Positions 27,933-36,899 of a stretch of 64,000 nt of DNA are shown here, piece after piece. Each line of letters starts with the position of its first letter. The stretch's first letter is position 1. The position numbers and the translations under genes were made by a program. The DNA lies in the NCBI GenBank assembly GCA_964401355.1, contig CAYNYJ010000003.1:1-64000 (forward strand), written 5' to 3'. The DNA is from SZUA-152 sp964401355. GTDB taxonomy: Bacteria; Pseudomonadota; Gammaproteobacteria; SZUA-152. The notes beneath the pieces were generated by a model that was not told the DNA's origin, did not search any database, and worked only from the letters and a program-made list of their open reading frames with translations.

Positions 27933-29534
27933 ATGTTTCAGTCAAACGAACACAACGGTTCCGTTGTTTACGTCACAGACTCAAAATCGTCGCGTACTTC
28001 ATCCCCCGACACTCCCGCAGAATCGGAACCGGCAACAGAAAAACTGCCCGGCCAACGGAAATCGCCTTTTGGCGCTTTTTCCGTCAAGAGCATTGCCTAT
28101 GCCTGCGCCACCCTCATCATCGTCCTGTTTCTATCGATCACAGTCACCAATTTACTGCTCTCCAAAACCTATTTCCAAGGCCCGGAAGACAATGCTCTAA
28201 GCCAGCGTCTGGCGGACAAAGCCCAGACACTGGAAACCCAGCTGGCCTTTTTTCAGCAAATCGTCGATCACCTTGCGACCCAGCCCACTACCCAGGATCT
28301 CCTTGAAAATAAAGATGAGATCGGCGCCCAGACCTGGTCTCTGCAAATGCAACGTTTCCTGCCCCAAGCCATGGGCGTGGCCTTGCTGACGACCACCGGT
28401 CAATTGCTGGGAATACCCGCCGACGCCCAACTCAGTCCACAAAGCCTCACGGATCTCGCCAAACTCAGCCAGGGTGAACTTATCAGCATGCCGCCCGTGC
28501 ACCGCCACACAGAAGAAACCAGCCATTTTGATCTGGTCGCTCCAGTATTGGATGAAGCCGATTTTCCACTCGGCATGGTGTTCGTCAGTTTTGGCCTGAC
28601 GACCCTCCAGTCCGCGCTGCAAAACAACACTGGCAGCGGGCAAAAACTGGTATTAATCGACGGCTATGGCAATGTCATCGGCCAACAAGACCGTACAGCC
28701 CACACTGGCAACATCCTTGAAAAGCGCATCTTCCTCCAAGGGAGCGACTGGCAGCTCAGCCTCAGCGAGAATATCACCGGCTCATTGCCCAGCTTTTTGA
28801 GCCTGGTAATCTTCAATATTTCCGCCATATTGCTCATCATCGGCATCATCACCTTTATTGTGCGTCACTCCCTGCGCACATTGAGTACGGATTTTGCGCA
28901 AATCAAAGGCCTACTCAATGGTCTCGCGGAAGGAGAAATGCTGGAAGAGGAATTCGCCACCCCACTGCTGCGCGAGACCGCCGAAATCCTGCCGTCCATC
29001 AGCCACATCCAGCGCGGTATCGAGAAAAAACAACAACTGCTGGATCACCGGCAGCTCAGTGACGAACTCACCGGTCTGGCCAATCGTCGCCAGTTCAATA
29101 TTGAATTCGCCCGCGCTTACAACTTCGCGCGACGCGGCACCCCGGTCTGCGTGACTCTGATCCAGCTGCAAAATCTGCATCGGCTCGACCCGCAACAATG
29201 CTCGCAAGTCGTCAAACTGCTGGCCAAAACACTCAATGAACACGCCCGCAAGGTCGACCACATCGCTCGTCTGGAGCCCGATCAGTTCGCGTTGCTGATG
29301 TTTGGCATGTCCGCAGAAGGAACCACGCCCTGTCTGGAGCGCATGCACAAATCTTTCCTGGGTCATCAGGCCCAGCATCCGGCGATCCCGGATGAACTCA
29401 TCAGCAGCCTGGTATTCGGCTATACCCTGATCCACCCCCACCGCGATAATAACGCCGCTGAAGTACTGAAACGCGCCGAGGCCGCGCTGGCAGAGGCGCA
29501 GGAATCTGACGAACGCTGTATCATCACCGCATGA
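27933..29534 (+). CDS. Cache-like sensor with degenerate GGDEF domain
   Basis: The 533-residue membrane protein has a helix near residue 55-75 (ACATLIIVLFLSITV), a periplasmic sensing domain, and a second helix near residue 285-305 (VIFNISAILLIIGIITFIV). A GGDEF-type domain starting at DELTGLANRRQFN near 380 follows. The active-site signature is EPDQF instead of GGDEF, so diguanylate cyclase activity is unlikely, while the RKVD five residues before it matches the c-di-GMP inhibitory site. It may act as a c-di-GMP receptor. The ATG at 27933 follows GGAAGGA; a start at 27915 is possible. Confidence 0.82.
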   Translation: MFQSNEHNGSVVYVTDSKSSRTSSPDTPAESEPATEKLPGQRKSPFGAFSVKSIAYACATLIIVLFLSITVTNLLLSKTYFQGPEDNALSQRLADKAQTLETQLAFFQQIVDHLATQPTTQDLLENKDEIGAQTWSLQMQRFLPQAMGVALLTTTGQLLGIPADAQLSPQSLTDLAKLSQGELISMPPVHRHTEETSHFDLVAPVLDEADFPLGMVFVSFGLTTLQSALQNNTGSGQKLVLIDGYGNVIGQQDRTAHTGNILEKRIFLQGSDWQLSLSENITGSLPSFLSLVIFNISAILLIIGIITFIVRHSLRTLSTDFAQIKGLLNGLAEGEMLEEEFATPLLRETAEILPSISHIQRGIEKKQQLLDHRQLSDELTGLANRRQFNIEFARAYNFARRGTPVCVTLIQLQNLHRLDPQQCSQVVKLLAKTLNEHARKVDHIARLEPDQFALLMFGMSAEGTTPCLERMHKSFLGHQAQHPAIPDELISSLVFGYTLIHPHRDNNAAEVLKRAEAALAEAQESDERCIITA

Positions 29535-29815
29535 TTGTTATTCACGACCGAAAAGGCCTTTGTACGCTGATGACGCTGGAGATCGACAGCCTGCAAAACG
29601 CCGATCTGCGCGATGCCAACCTCGAAAATGCCAACCTGGTGCAGTACGACCTGCAAGGGGCTGACCTGCGCGGTGCCAATCTCATCGGCGCGGACTTGCG
29701 ACTGGCCAACCTCAGCGGCGCCGACCTGCGCGGCGCGGATCTCAGCACCGCCGATTTTGCAGGTGCCAATCTGGAAGGGACGAAAACGGATACCCCGTTA
29801 TTACCCGTTAGCTAA
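29531..29815 (+). CDS. Pentapeptide repeat protein
   Basis: The 94-residue protein is built from about eleven A(D/N)Lxx units (residues 18-85, for example ADLRDANLENANL and ADLRGANLIGADL), which fold as a right-handed quadrilateral helix. The start overlaps the stop of the degenerate GGDEF gene (ATGA), so the two are co-translated. A second ATG at 29570 is possible. Function is unknown; the partnership with the sensor is the main clue. Confidence 0.85.
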   Translation: MIVIHDRKGLCTLMTLEIDSLQNADLRDANLENANLVQYDLQGADLRGANLIGADLRLANLSGADLRGADLSTADFAGANLEGTKTDTPLLPVS

Positions 29816-29931
29816 AAATACCGACGAGTCAGAGCTGGAATCCCGTGCGTTATGACATTCTCTGGATCCCGGCCTACGCCAGGATGACGGTAAAAATTAT
29901 TGCCCAATAAATATTGAACGCAACGTGTCAT

Positions 29932-30855
29932 TTAACGAGTTTCAGCAGGCCACAGCCACGCGGCGCCCCGTACTCCACTGGAGTCCCCATGTTTTGGCGG
30001 TACTAATCGCGTACGCACCGGCTCCCCCACCCGTCCGGTACTGAATACGTATTCACTCCACAACATCGGCACGGCCTCGTACAGGCGCGCAATATTCGAC
30101 AAACCACCGCCCAGCACGATGACCTCCGGATCCAGTAAATTGATCACCGAAGCCAGGGCGCGCGCCATGCGCCGTTCGTAACGTTGCAGACTGGCCTCGG
30201 CTGCAATATCCCCCGAGGCTGCCAACGCGACGATGTGCGCCGCATCCTGCGATTCGCCGACCACCGACTGATGATCCCGTGCCAGACCCGGCCCGGACAG
30301 AAAGGTCTCGATACAACCGCGTTTACCGCAATAGCAGTCCGGCCCTGGCAACTCCTCCGGCGCAGGCCACGGCAGCGGATTATGCCCCCACTCACCGGTA
30401 ATCGCGTTGGCACCGCGCAACAACTGACCATTGACCACTACGCCGCCACCCGTGCCGGTGCCGACAATCACCCCGAACACCACCGAGGCTCCCGCCGCTG
30501 CGCCGTCCGTCGCCTCAGAAAGCGCAAAACAATCGGCATCGTTGGCCATTCGCACCGAGCGCTGCAACGCGGATTCCAGGTCGGCTTGCAGCGATTGGCC
30601 GTTGAGGCACACGGAATTGGCATTTTTCAACCGACCGCTACCCGGTGCAATCGCCCCCGGCGTCGCCACCCCCACGCTGGCGGTCTGCCCCAGGGACTGC
30701 TCCAGCGCCAGCACCAGATCCCGGATCGCGCGAACCGTAGCCACGTAATCATCCACGGGGGTAGTCACCCGTTGCCGGGCCAAAGTCACACCACACACAT
30801 CCAGTGCAATGGCTTCGATTTTACTGCCGCCAAGATCAACGCCGATACGCATCAT
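29932..30855 (-). CDS. ROK family sugar kinase
   Basis: This enzyme of about 307 residues phosphorylates a hexose with ATP (fructokinase/glucokinase group). It shows the phosphate loop RIGVDLGGSKIEAIA at the N-terminus, VGVATPGAI near 62, ANDADCFALSEA near 110, and GTGTGGGVVVNGQLLRGANAITGEWGH (landmark GTGTGGGVV). The ROK zinc motif CYCGKRGCIETFLSGPGL near 180 supplies three cysteines. I start at the ATG at 30855; an upstream GTG at 30870 would overlap the DUF2835 gene. The exact sugar is unknown. Confidence 0.9.
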   Translation of the reverse strand: MMRIGVDLGGSKIEAIALDVCGVTLARQRVTTPVDDYVATVRAIRDLVLALEQSLGQTASVGVATPGAIAPGSGRLKNANSVCLNGQSLQADLESALQRSVRMANDADCFALSEATDGAAAGASVVFGVIVGTGTGGGVVVNGQLLRGANAITGEWGHNPLPWPAPEELPGPDCYCGKRGCIETFLSGPGLARDHQSVVGESQDAAHIVALAASGDIAAEASLQRYERRMARALASVINLLDPEVIVLGGGLSNIARLYEAVPMLWSEYVFSTGRVGEPVRTRLVPPKHGDSSGVRGAAWLWPAETR

Positions 30856-30862
30856 TGCCCAT

Positions 30863-31105
30863 TCAGTCACCCACCTTTTTGATCTTCTGCAACTTATTCT
30901 TCACATCAACGCGCAACACAAACTCGCCGTACACCCCTTGGTGCGACACAAAAGGACGCAGGATATCAGCAGGAAATTGCAGATGTTGCCCATCGGCCAG
31001 CGTCACCACCACCTGATGTGCAACCCCCTCGTAATAAGCCAGATATTTTTCGGCCGAAATGGCCAGTCGAAATCGATACTCACGCATGGCGCGCGCTCGC
31101 GTCAT
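30863..31105 (-). CDS. DUF2835 family protein
   Basis: The 80-residue protein has the whole DUF2835 signature: YRFRLAISAEKYLAYYEG, VVVTLADGQHLQFPADILRPFV and GVYGEFVLRVDVKNKLQKIKK (landmarks YLAYYEG, FPADILRPFV, GEFVLRVD). Function is unknown. Its start overlaps the stop of the glutaredoxin-like gene (ATGA), and its end meets the ROK kinase start, so the three form an operon. Confidence 0.9.
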   Translation of the reverse strand: MTRARAMREYRFRLAISAEKYLAYYEGVAHQVVVTLADGQHLQFPADILRPFVSHQGVYGEFVLRVDVKNKLQKIKKVGD

Positions 31106-31449
31106 TCCCGCAAGGCCCGCTCAATGGCCTGCGGATTGAAACCGCGCAGCACATTATTGTTCACCAGCAGCAGCGGCACACCATTGCCTTGCAAGGCCTT
31201 GAACTGACGCTGCCCCTCCGGTGATTTTTCCACGTCATATTCAAAGAAGGGAATATTATTTTTGCGCAGATAAGCCCGCGTCATCTTGCAGTTGCCGCAC
31301 CAGTCGGTGCCGTACATCACCACCGGCTCCGTGTGCAAGGCCGCGAAATCAGGCCGCGCCACCAACAGCCCGTGCACCGAACTCCAGTTCAGAGCCAGCA
31401 CTGCAACCAGCACCGCCGCCACCGAAAAACTCACCAACATTTTTTTCAT
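31102..31449 (-). CDS. Glutaredoxin-like membrane-anchored protein
   Basis: The 115-residue protein has an N-terminal helix (residues 5-22, VSFSVAAVLVAVLAL). A thioredoxin-fold domain follows with the redox motif WCGNC near 50-54 and the cis-proline in GVPLLLVNNN near 91. It is probably a periplasm-facing or anchored thiol oxidoreductase. First gene of the operon with DUF2835 and the ROK kinase. Confidence 0.85.
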   Translation of the reverse strand: MKKMLVSFSVAAVLVAVLALNWSSVHGLLVARPDFAALHTEPVVMYGTDWCGNCKMTRAYLRKNNIPFFEYDVEKSPEGQRQFKALQGNGVPLLLVNNNVLRGFNPQAIERALRE

Positions 31450-31481
31450 ACTTTACACACGCCACGTCATAGCAGATATTG

Positions 31482-31545
31482 AAGGAGCCTCTGATTAAGT
31501 CATAAACGAAAATCTTGAGAGCCCAGATTTAAGCAGAGGTTCCTT
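31482..31545. mobile_element. MITE-like element with AAGGAACCTCTGATT ends, short form
   Basis: Ends AAGGAGCCTCTGATTAA (31482-31498) and, on the other strand, AAGGAACCTCTGCTTAA match at 15 of 17 positions across a 64-bp unit. They share the terminal sequence of the longer element at 11910-12055. The interior is too short for any gene. Confidence 0.7.
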
Positions 31546-31580
31546 AGTTCATCTTAGCCCGAAGGACAAATATTTTCATT

Positions 31581-32138
31581 ATGCACATCGACATGCACAT
31601 CGACCCCAAAACCGGCCTGCTCGACGCCGCAAAACAAGTGCCCTCGCCCAATTTCGATGCACGCCCAAACGACAGCGCCATCAACTTACTGGTGATTCAC
31701 GCCATCAGCCTGCCCGCCGGCGAATTCGGTGGCCCGTGGATTGACGACCTATTCTGCAACCGACTCGAACCGACGACGCACGCCGACTTTACCGAAATTT
31801 GTCAGCTCACCGTCTCCGCCCACCTGCTGATTCGCCGCGACGGTGAGATCATTCAATACGTGCCCTTTCAGCAACGCGCCTGGCACGCGGGCGAATCGCG
31901 TTTTCAAGACCGCGAACACTGCAATGATTTTTCCATCGGCATTGAATTGGAAGGCTACGATGCACACGCCTTCGAGCCCGTTCAATACCAACAACTCGCA
32001 CAACTCACACGTGCCCTGATGAAGGCCTATCCCGGCATCACCCGCGAACGCATCACCGGCCACAGCGACATCGCCCCCGGCCGTAAAACCGACCCCGGCC
32101 CTCTGTTTGACTGGCCCTTGCTGTGGCAACTGTTGTGA
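31581..32138 (+). CDS. ampD: 1,6-anhydro-N-acetylmuramyl-L-alanine amidase AmpD
   Basis: AmpD recycles cell-wall muropeptides in the cytoplasm by cutting the amide bond of anhydro-MurNAc peptides. The 185-residue protein has PSPNFDARP, LLVIHAISLP with the first zinc histidine near 45, SAHLLIRRDG, WHAGES, and GHSDIAPGRKTDPGPLFDW with the last zinc histidine and aspartate near 161-172. The N-terminus holds MHID twice, giving two possible starts (31581 and 31593). The 3' end is a 12-bp tandem repeat. ampE follows after 99 bases. Confidence 0.95.
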   Translation: MHIDMHIDPKTGLLDAAKQVPSPNFDARPNDSAINLLVIHAISLPAGEFGGPWIDDLFCNRLEPTTHADFTEICQLTVSAHLLIRRDGEIIQYVPFQQRAWHAGESRFQDREHCNDFSIGIELEGYDAHAFEPVQYQQLAQLTRALMKAYPGITRERITGHSDIAPGRKTDPGPLFDWPLLWQLL

Positions 32139-32162
32139 CAACTGTTGTGACAACTGTTGAAA
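32127..32162. repeat. 12-bp tandem repeat at the ampD stop
   Basis: Three units of CAACTGTTGTGA, the last with one or two changes. The ampD stop lies in the first unit, and the second unit repeats the residues QLL followed by a stop, so ampD is backed by a second in-frame stop. Confidence 0.85.
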
Positions 32163-32237
32163 CCCGACCCGCACTAAACTCAAACACCGCAATTCCGTTA
32201 TGATGGAAAAAACCACCACCAAGAGTAGTCAGCCACC

Positions 32238-33278
32238 ATGTCCCTGCTTGCCATACTGATCAGTCTCGCCCTGGAAAAACTGGCACCCGCCATCGACGGC
32301 CTGCGCAGCCTGAACTGGTTTCAACAGTATCATCACTGGATTCACGCTCGACTCGCCAACCGCAAAAACTGGCAAGGCATTCCCAGTCTGCTCATCATCA
32401 TCTTATTGCCCGTCCTCGGCATCGCCGTCATTCAGCATTTTCTTAACGACCTGTTAGCACTCTTCAGCTTTTTATTCAGCATCGCAGTACTCGTCTATTG
32501 CCTCGGCCCCAAAGACGAACACCGCCGAGTGAACGATTACCTGGATGCCATCGAAGACAAAAACAGAAGCGATAACGACAGCCTACAAACCGACCTGTCA
32601 GAAATACTGCGCGCCGGCGGGATCGTTAGCCGTGACATCGGAACAACAGAAAATGAAACAACCCGCATCGACAAGCTGATCAAAGCCATACTCATCATCA
32701 CCCATGACCGCATGCTCGCCATCCTGTTCTGGTTCGTCATTCTCGGCCCCATGGGCGCGCTGCTGTACCGGCTGACGCTGGCGCTGTTACAAATTGAAGA
32801 ACAAAATAAAGAACAAAGTGATTCTCAAAACATGCCGCAAACGGTGGAAGACGACGCAAACGAACAAACAGAAAAAGTGACACTAAACGCAGAGACCGAC
32901 ACCGAACTCACTAGCAACAGTGACTTCAACAGCGCCGTTAAAAAACTGCACCACCTGCTCGGCTGGATACCCAGCCACCTCACCGCCCTCAGCTACGCAG
33001 TGATGGGCAGCTTCGTGCATGCCCTGCGCGCCTGGCAAAATACACCCAACGAATATTCGATAGAAATTTCCGAGGACGACACAGACAGCGCCGAAGAAAC
33101 AAACACAACCAGCAACCACAATCTGCTACTGCGCATCGGCATGGCCTCTTTGCAATTCGACAGAAAATCCCCCGAAGATAACGATGCCGTGCGTGAAACG
33201 CTGGGGATGTGTGGGCGCAGTTTGGTGGCGTGGGTGACTATTTTGGCATTGATGACATTGGCGGGCTGGGCAAGTTGA
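32238..33278 (+). CDS. ampE: AmpE family membrane protein
   Basis: The 346-residue inner-membrane protein of the AmpE/CobD-like type begins MSLLAILISLALEKLAP and has YHHWIHARLANRKNW. Helices lie near residues 50-65, 72-86, 155-180 and 325-345, and the LVYCLGPKDEHRRVNDYL segment is typical. It is linked to beta-lactamase regulation with AmpD, though its mechanism is not settled. An acidic insert rich in Glu, Asn and Thr (residues 195-235) is longer than usual. It lies directly downstream of ampD. Confidence 0.88.
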   Translation: MSLLAILISLALEKLAPAIDGLRSLNWFQQYHHWIHARLANRKNWQGIPSLLIIILLPVLGIAVIQHFLNDLLALFSFLFSIAVLVYCLGPKDEHRRVNDYLDAIEDKNRSDNDSLQTDLSEILRAGGIVSRDIGTTENETTRIDKLIKAILIITHDRMLAILFWFVILGPMGALLYRLTLALLQIEEQNKEQSDSQNMPQTVEDDANEQTEKVTLNAETDTELTSNSDFNSAVKKLHHLLGWIPSHLTALSYAVMGSFVHALRAWQNTPNEYSIEISEDDTDSAEETNTTSNHNLLLRIGMASLQFDRKSPEDNDAVRETLGMCGRSLVAWVTILALMTLAGWAS

Positions 33279-33379
33279 TGGCTTGCGAAAAGCAAGAATA
33301 TGCGCTTGTTCATTGCTCGCACTAATAATCACATGCAGCGCAAAGCGCTCCGATTATTGCACCCCACGAGCTAAAAAAT

Positions 33380-33904
33380 ATGTCCCCATTATCTGAAAAA
33401 GGTTTTCTTGGCACAGAAATCAATAATTGGATCCCTAGAATACGGGAAGCACATCCTGAGTTTTTTCAGTTGGTAAACGATCTTAATACATACTGCCAGA
33501 AATCCATGTTTCAATTCGACGTACATAATAGAGACAAACAAGAACTTTTAGTTTCAACACTCTTTATTAGAATACTAGAAAATTATCAAGCCGCTATTTT
33601 ATTGGCTGAAAGAAGATCACTGCCACCATCACGTTCATTGGCTCGCATAATAATTGATGCCTTATTTGTTTTATGTGCAATATCAAAAAATGAGAAATAT
33701 GCAGATGAGTTTATTCATGAAGACCAGATAAGCCGCCGTAAATTCTTGAATAAATACCGCGAATTACATCGAGACTTACCCACTGAAATAGACAAGGAAG
33801 AAATAGATTCTCCTGAAAAAGAAATACAAGAAGAAATACAAAACGACGGAATAAAAAGGAAATCTTTTGAACAGCGCGTAGGTTGGGGTGAATGTTTTTT
33901 ATGA
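33380..33904 (+). pseudogene. DUF5677-like gene truncated by a MITE
   Basis: The 174-residue frame is AT-rich and helical. Landmarks are FRLV-like FFQLVNDLNTYCQ, LLAERRSLPPSRSLARIIIDALFVL and a highly charged C-terminus. It resembles the N-terminal half of DUF5677-type proteins, which are usually much longer. At 33877 the frame enters a palindromic repeat element, whose sequence supplies the last residues (RVGWGECFL, approximately) and the TGA. The rest of the gene was not found beyond the element. The base composition suggests it was acquired by transfer. Confidence 0.55.
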
Positions 33905-34065
33905 ACCCCAACATGCCAAGGTAACAATTTACCTCCAAAGCTATACTCAAGCTACAGCAAGAAGATTCATTTCAATGATCGTGGCCAACGGGACGTTTAC
34001 ATTCCGCACCATGATCATGTTGGGGTTCGTGCCTTTTATGCCCTTTGGGTACACCCCAACCTACG
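33877..34065. mobile_element. Palindromic MITE with GTAGGTTGGGGTG ends
   Basis: The left end CGTAGGTTGGGGTG is mirrored by CACCCCAACCTACG at the right. Just inside, ATGAACCCCAACATG mirrors CATGTTGGGGTTCGTG. Each end can therefore fold by itself or pair with the other. The 189-bp unit carries no transposase, and similar ends are widespread as repeats in proteobacterial genomes. It interrupts the gene at 33380. Confidence 0.8.
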
Positions 34066-34152
34066 GCCCTACGCTCAAACAACAATTGCTTAACCCAATG
34101 AAGACTGCGATGCTCGGCTGCATCGAAGGGAGGAAGGTCAACAACAAAACCA

Positions 34153-34253
34153 TCCCCTCTCCCAAAACTGGGAGAGGGCTAGGGTGAGGGTTCATGAAAC
34201 AACCTCCGAGCAATCACCCCTCACCCCAACCCTCTCCCCCAAGGGGAGAGGGA
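34153..34253. repeat. Palindromic repeat CCCTCTCCC / GGGAGAGGG pair
   Basis: Two hairpins, CCCTCTCCC-GGGAGAGGG at the left and CCCTCTCCCC-GGGGAGAGGG at the right, are joined by inverted arms CTAGGGTGAGGG and CCCTCACCCCAACC. This is the common REP/BIME-like layout. It starts 87 bases after the MITE. Confidence 0.8.
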
Positions 34254-34295
34254 GTAAAACCAGCTCTCGGAAATCTACGACTCTGTTCAGACCAC

Positions 34296-34330
34296 GTAGG
34301 GCGCAATAACCGAAGGGCATTGCGCCCTAC
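34296..34330. repeat. REP-like hairpin GTAGGGCGCAAT / ATTGCGCCCTAC
   Basis: A perfect 12-bp stem with an 11-base loop ends four bases before the stop of the Cache-sensor gene. It is the third palindromic element in 450 bases and could also end transcription of that gene. Confidence 0.85.
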
Positions 34331-34334
34331 AAAA

Positions 34335-35291
34335 TTATGAGCCCTCACTTCCTCCACCAAACCAAAACGCCGAATCCTTCTCAAGAAATTCCGAATACGG
34401 CATGTAGTGCGAACCATCGCAGGAAAAGGTCAAGCTGATTAATCCGTTGAAAATATTCACCGAGGCGGAACGTAAATAAATAGTGTCATCGGCAAAGCGC
34501 AGAGTTTGTAATCCGCGCAAGATCGGCCCTATTTTCTCAAACGGTATTGATGCGTCATCCGGGTAAGTGCGACGCGGATAGGCCAGGCACACGTCAGGGT
34601 CTGAAAAGGCGTCGCTCTGCAGGATGCGATAGCGATAGGGGTCGGCCATGGTCCAAACCGTGGCGCGGCTGCTGGAGAAATGCAACACACATTGAAACAC
34701 GCCGCGGGCGACGATCAGTTCTTCCATGATCGACATGGCCTGATCGATGCCTTTATCCAGCTGACTTTCCACTCGCGTTTGTTGAAACACAGTGCCGCGA
34801 ATGGACGGGTCGCCTTTTATCTGCTGCCATTGCACCGGCTCAACATAAAGCTCGCCCGTGGCGGGCACGTTACGCAAATCAAGATCAACGCCCAAATAAC
34901 CGACCGCTTGGCCATTTTGATAAAGCGTTTGAATGGCGGTTAACGAGGGGCGTTGCGCGGACAAGCTGATGTAGGCATCGGAGAGTACAAAGTCCCGGTC
35001 CGGCCGCACTTCCTTCATATAAGGACGCGGCGAACGGTCTCGTCCAAAATGTTCGGGCATCCGCCCTGCGCTACCGACATTGTCCGACATCTGTATGCCC
35101 TGCATGTCCACCACGTACATGTAGGTGCAGTAAGGCATGGTGTCGAAATGGGATAGCAAACTGTTTGTCAGTTGATCCCGGTCTGGCCAGGCCTTTTCAC
35201 AATCTGTCGCCGCCTGTTGCACGGGTACAGCGAGCAACTCGAACACCGCGATGCGCTGTTCCCGAATGCTGTCTTTCCACGATGTGAACAT
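34335..35291 (-). CDS. PDC/Cache sensor domain protein without membrane helix
   Basis: The 318-residue protein has a PDC-type sensing domain in its first half: YMYVVDMQGIQMSDNV, RDRSPRPYMKEV, FVLSDAYISLSAQRPSLTAIQTLY and GYLGVDLDLRNVP (landmarks RPYMKEV, LSDAYISL, GYLGVDLDLR). A second domain of about 150 residues has no named match. No signal or membrane segment is present, unlike most Cache proteins. It may bind a small ligand in the cytoplasm. Confidence 0.75.
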   Translation of the reverse strand: MFTSWKDSIREQRIAVFELLAVPVQQAATDCEKAWPDRDQLTNSLLSHFDTMPYCTYMYVVDMQGIQMSDNVGSAGRMPEHFGRDRSPRPYMKEVRPDRDFVLSDAYISLSAQRPSLTAIQTLYQNGQAVGYLGVDLDLRNVPATGELYVEPVQWQQIKGDPSIRGTVFQQTRVESQLDKGIDQAMSIMEELIVARGVFQCVLHFSSSRATVWTMADPYRYRILQSDAFSDPDVCLAYPRRTYPDDASIPFEKIGPILRGLQTLRFADDTIYLRSASVNIFNGLISLTFSCDGSHYMPYSEFLEKDSAFWFGGGSEGS

Positions 35292-35438
35292 GGCCGCTTA
35301 ACTTTCCCCAACGGAATAAAGAGAAATAAACCCAATCATAAATCATTGATGCTGACCGACGGTTTTTTCTCTGCCTGTCGCACTATAAACCATCACGATA
35401 AAACATAACGATAAACAGTCGTCATAAACGGATACGGG

Positions 35439-36704
35439 TCATCTTCTCCGTGCAGTTTTGTGACCACGCGCATTTTCACCGGAACGCTGACCATCACGAT
35501 GACCCACTCTTGGTTGCTTGGGTTTTTTAGGTTTGAAAGGGCGAGTATTCAACTGCGATTCCGGCAAGTCATGCACCGGTTCAAAACCATCCATCAATTT
35601 TCGTGGTAACAGTTTCTTGATCAGTCGTTCAATGTCCGAGAGCTGCTTGAACTCATCGGCACTGACCAGCGACACCGCCTGACCGGTAGCTCCGGCACGA
35701 CCGGTACGACCGATGCGATGCACATAATCTTCCGGCACATTGGGCAAGTCAAAGTTGACCACCTGCGGCAATTGCTCGATGTCCAGACCACGGGCGGCAA
35801 TATCCGTCGCCACCAACACCTTGATCTTGCCGCGCTTGAAATCAGCCAGCGCCTTGGTACGCGCACCCTGACTTTTATTACCGTGAATCGCCACCGCGCG
35901 AATACCCTTTTCATCCAGGTATCGACTCAAGCGGTTGGCGCCGTGTTTGGTTCGGCTGAACACCAGCACTTGCTGCCAATCATTGTCGCGAATCAAATGC
36001 GTGAGCAAGGCGGACTTTTGTTTTTTGTCCACCGGGTGTATCCACTGTTCGACGGTGGGCGCGGCGGTGTTGCGCGGGCTGACCGAAATCTCCAGAGGAT
36101 TATGCACCATGCCTTTGGCGAGTCGGCGAATGTCATCCGAAAAGGTCGCGGAGAACATCAGATTTTGACGTTGCTTGGGCAAAGCGGCAAGGATTTTACG
36201 AATATCGTGAATGAAGCCCATGTCCAGCATGCGATCGGCCTCGTCCAGCACCAGCACTTCCAGGTGTTGAAATTTCACCGCATTTTGATTGTAAAGATCC
36301 AGCAACCGTCCCGGCGTGGCAATCAGCACATCAACGCCTTTGCGCAGTTTCATCATCTGCGGGTTGATCTTGACGCCACCAAACACCACCATCGAGCGTA
36401 ACGGTAAATGTTTACCGTAGGTGGCGACGCTCTCTGCAACCTGTGCGGCCAGCTCGCGGGTCGGGGTTAAAATCAGCGCGCGCGCCTGATTGGCCTGCGC
36501 GGCTTCGCCTCTCGACAACAGCTCCAATATTGGCAGTGTAAACCCTGCGGTCTTGCCGGTGCCGGTCTGGGCGGCGGCCATCACGTCGCGACCCTGGATC
36601 ACCGCAGGGATCGCTTCAAACTGGATCGGCGAAGGGGTGTCGTAACCTTTTTCGGCAACGGCTTTAAGAATAGGGGCGGATAGGCCCAAGTCGGCAAAAC
36701 TCAT
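35439..36704 (-). CDS. rhlE: DEAD-box ATP-dependent RNA helicase RhlE
   Basis: The 421-residue helicase unwinds RNA in ribosome assembly and mRNA decay. All DEAD-box motifs are visible: F-DLGLS with the Q motif PSPIQFEAIP, AAQTGTGKTAGF, PTRELAAQV, TPGRLLDL, VLDEADRMLDMGF, SATFS, VLVFSRTKHGANRL, VATDIAARGLDI and HRIGRTGRAGATG. The C-terminus is basic (KPKKPKQPRVGHRDGQRS region), typical of RhlE. Single gene, no close partner. Confidence 0.95.
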   Translation of the reverse strand: MSFADLGLSAPILKAVAEKGYDTPSPIQFEAIPAVIQGRDVMAAAQTGTGKTAGFTLPILELLSRGEAAQANQARALILTPTRELAAQVAESVATYGKHLPLRSMVVFGGVKINPQMMKLRKGVDVLIATPGRLLDLYNQNAVKFQHLEVLVLDEADRMLDMGFIHDIRKILAALPKQRQNLMFSATFSDDIRRLAKGMVHNPLEISVSPRNTAAPTVEQWIHPVDKKQKSALLTHLIRDNDWQQVLVFSRTKHGANRLSRYLDEKGIRAVAIHGNKSQGARTKALADFKRGKIKVLVATDIAARGLDIEQLPQVVNFDLPNVPEDYVHRIGRTGRAGATGQAVSLVSADEFKQLSDIERLIKKLLPRKLMDGFEPVHDLPESQLNTRPFKPKKPKQPRVGHRDGQRSGENARGHKTARRR

Positions 36705-36899
36705 AGGTTTGTCTCTGCTGGCAGATGTTCGGAACGGAAATGTCGGTACTACTCGAAACTACGAATGTCGGTACTCACTAGTGTAGTGCTGAATTCAGGA
36801 TAGTGGCCGGAGGTACGACGGGCGTGCAGCTTACAGGAACTCACCGCGCGACGCTATCCATACCCCAAACCGGGTGACGGCGTCCCGCAACACGCTGGT

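Noticed and set aside
33888..34187. 99-codon open frame over the MITE
   Set aside because: Its sequence is the palindromic element itself read through; no family or ribosome binding site.
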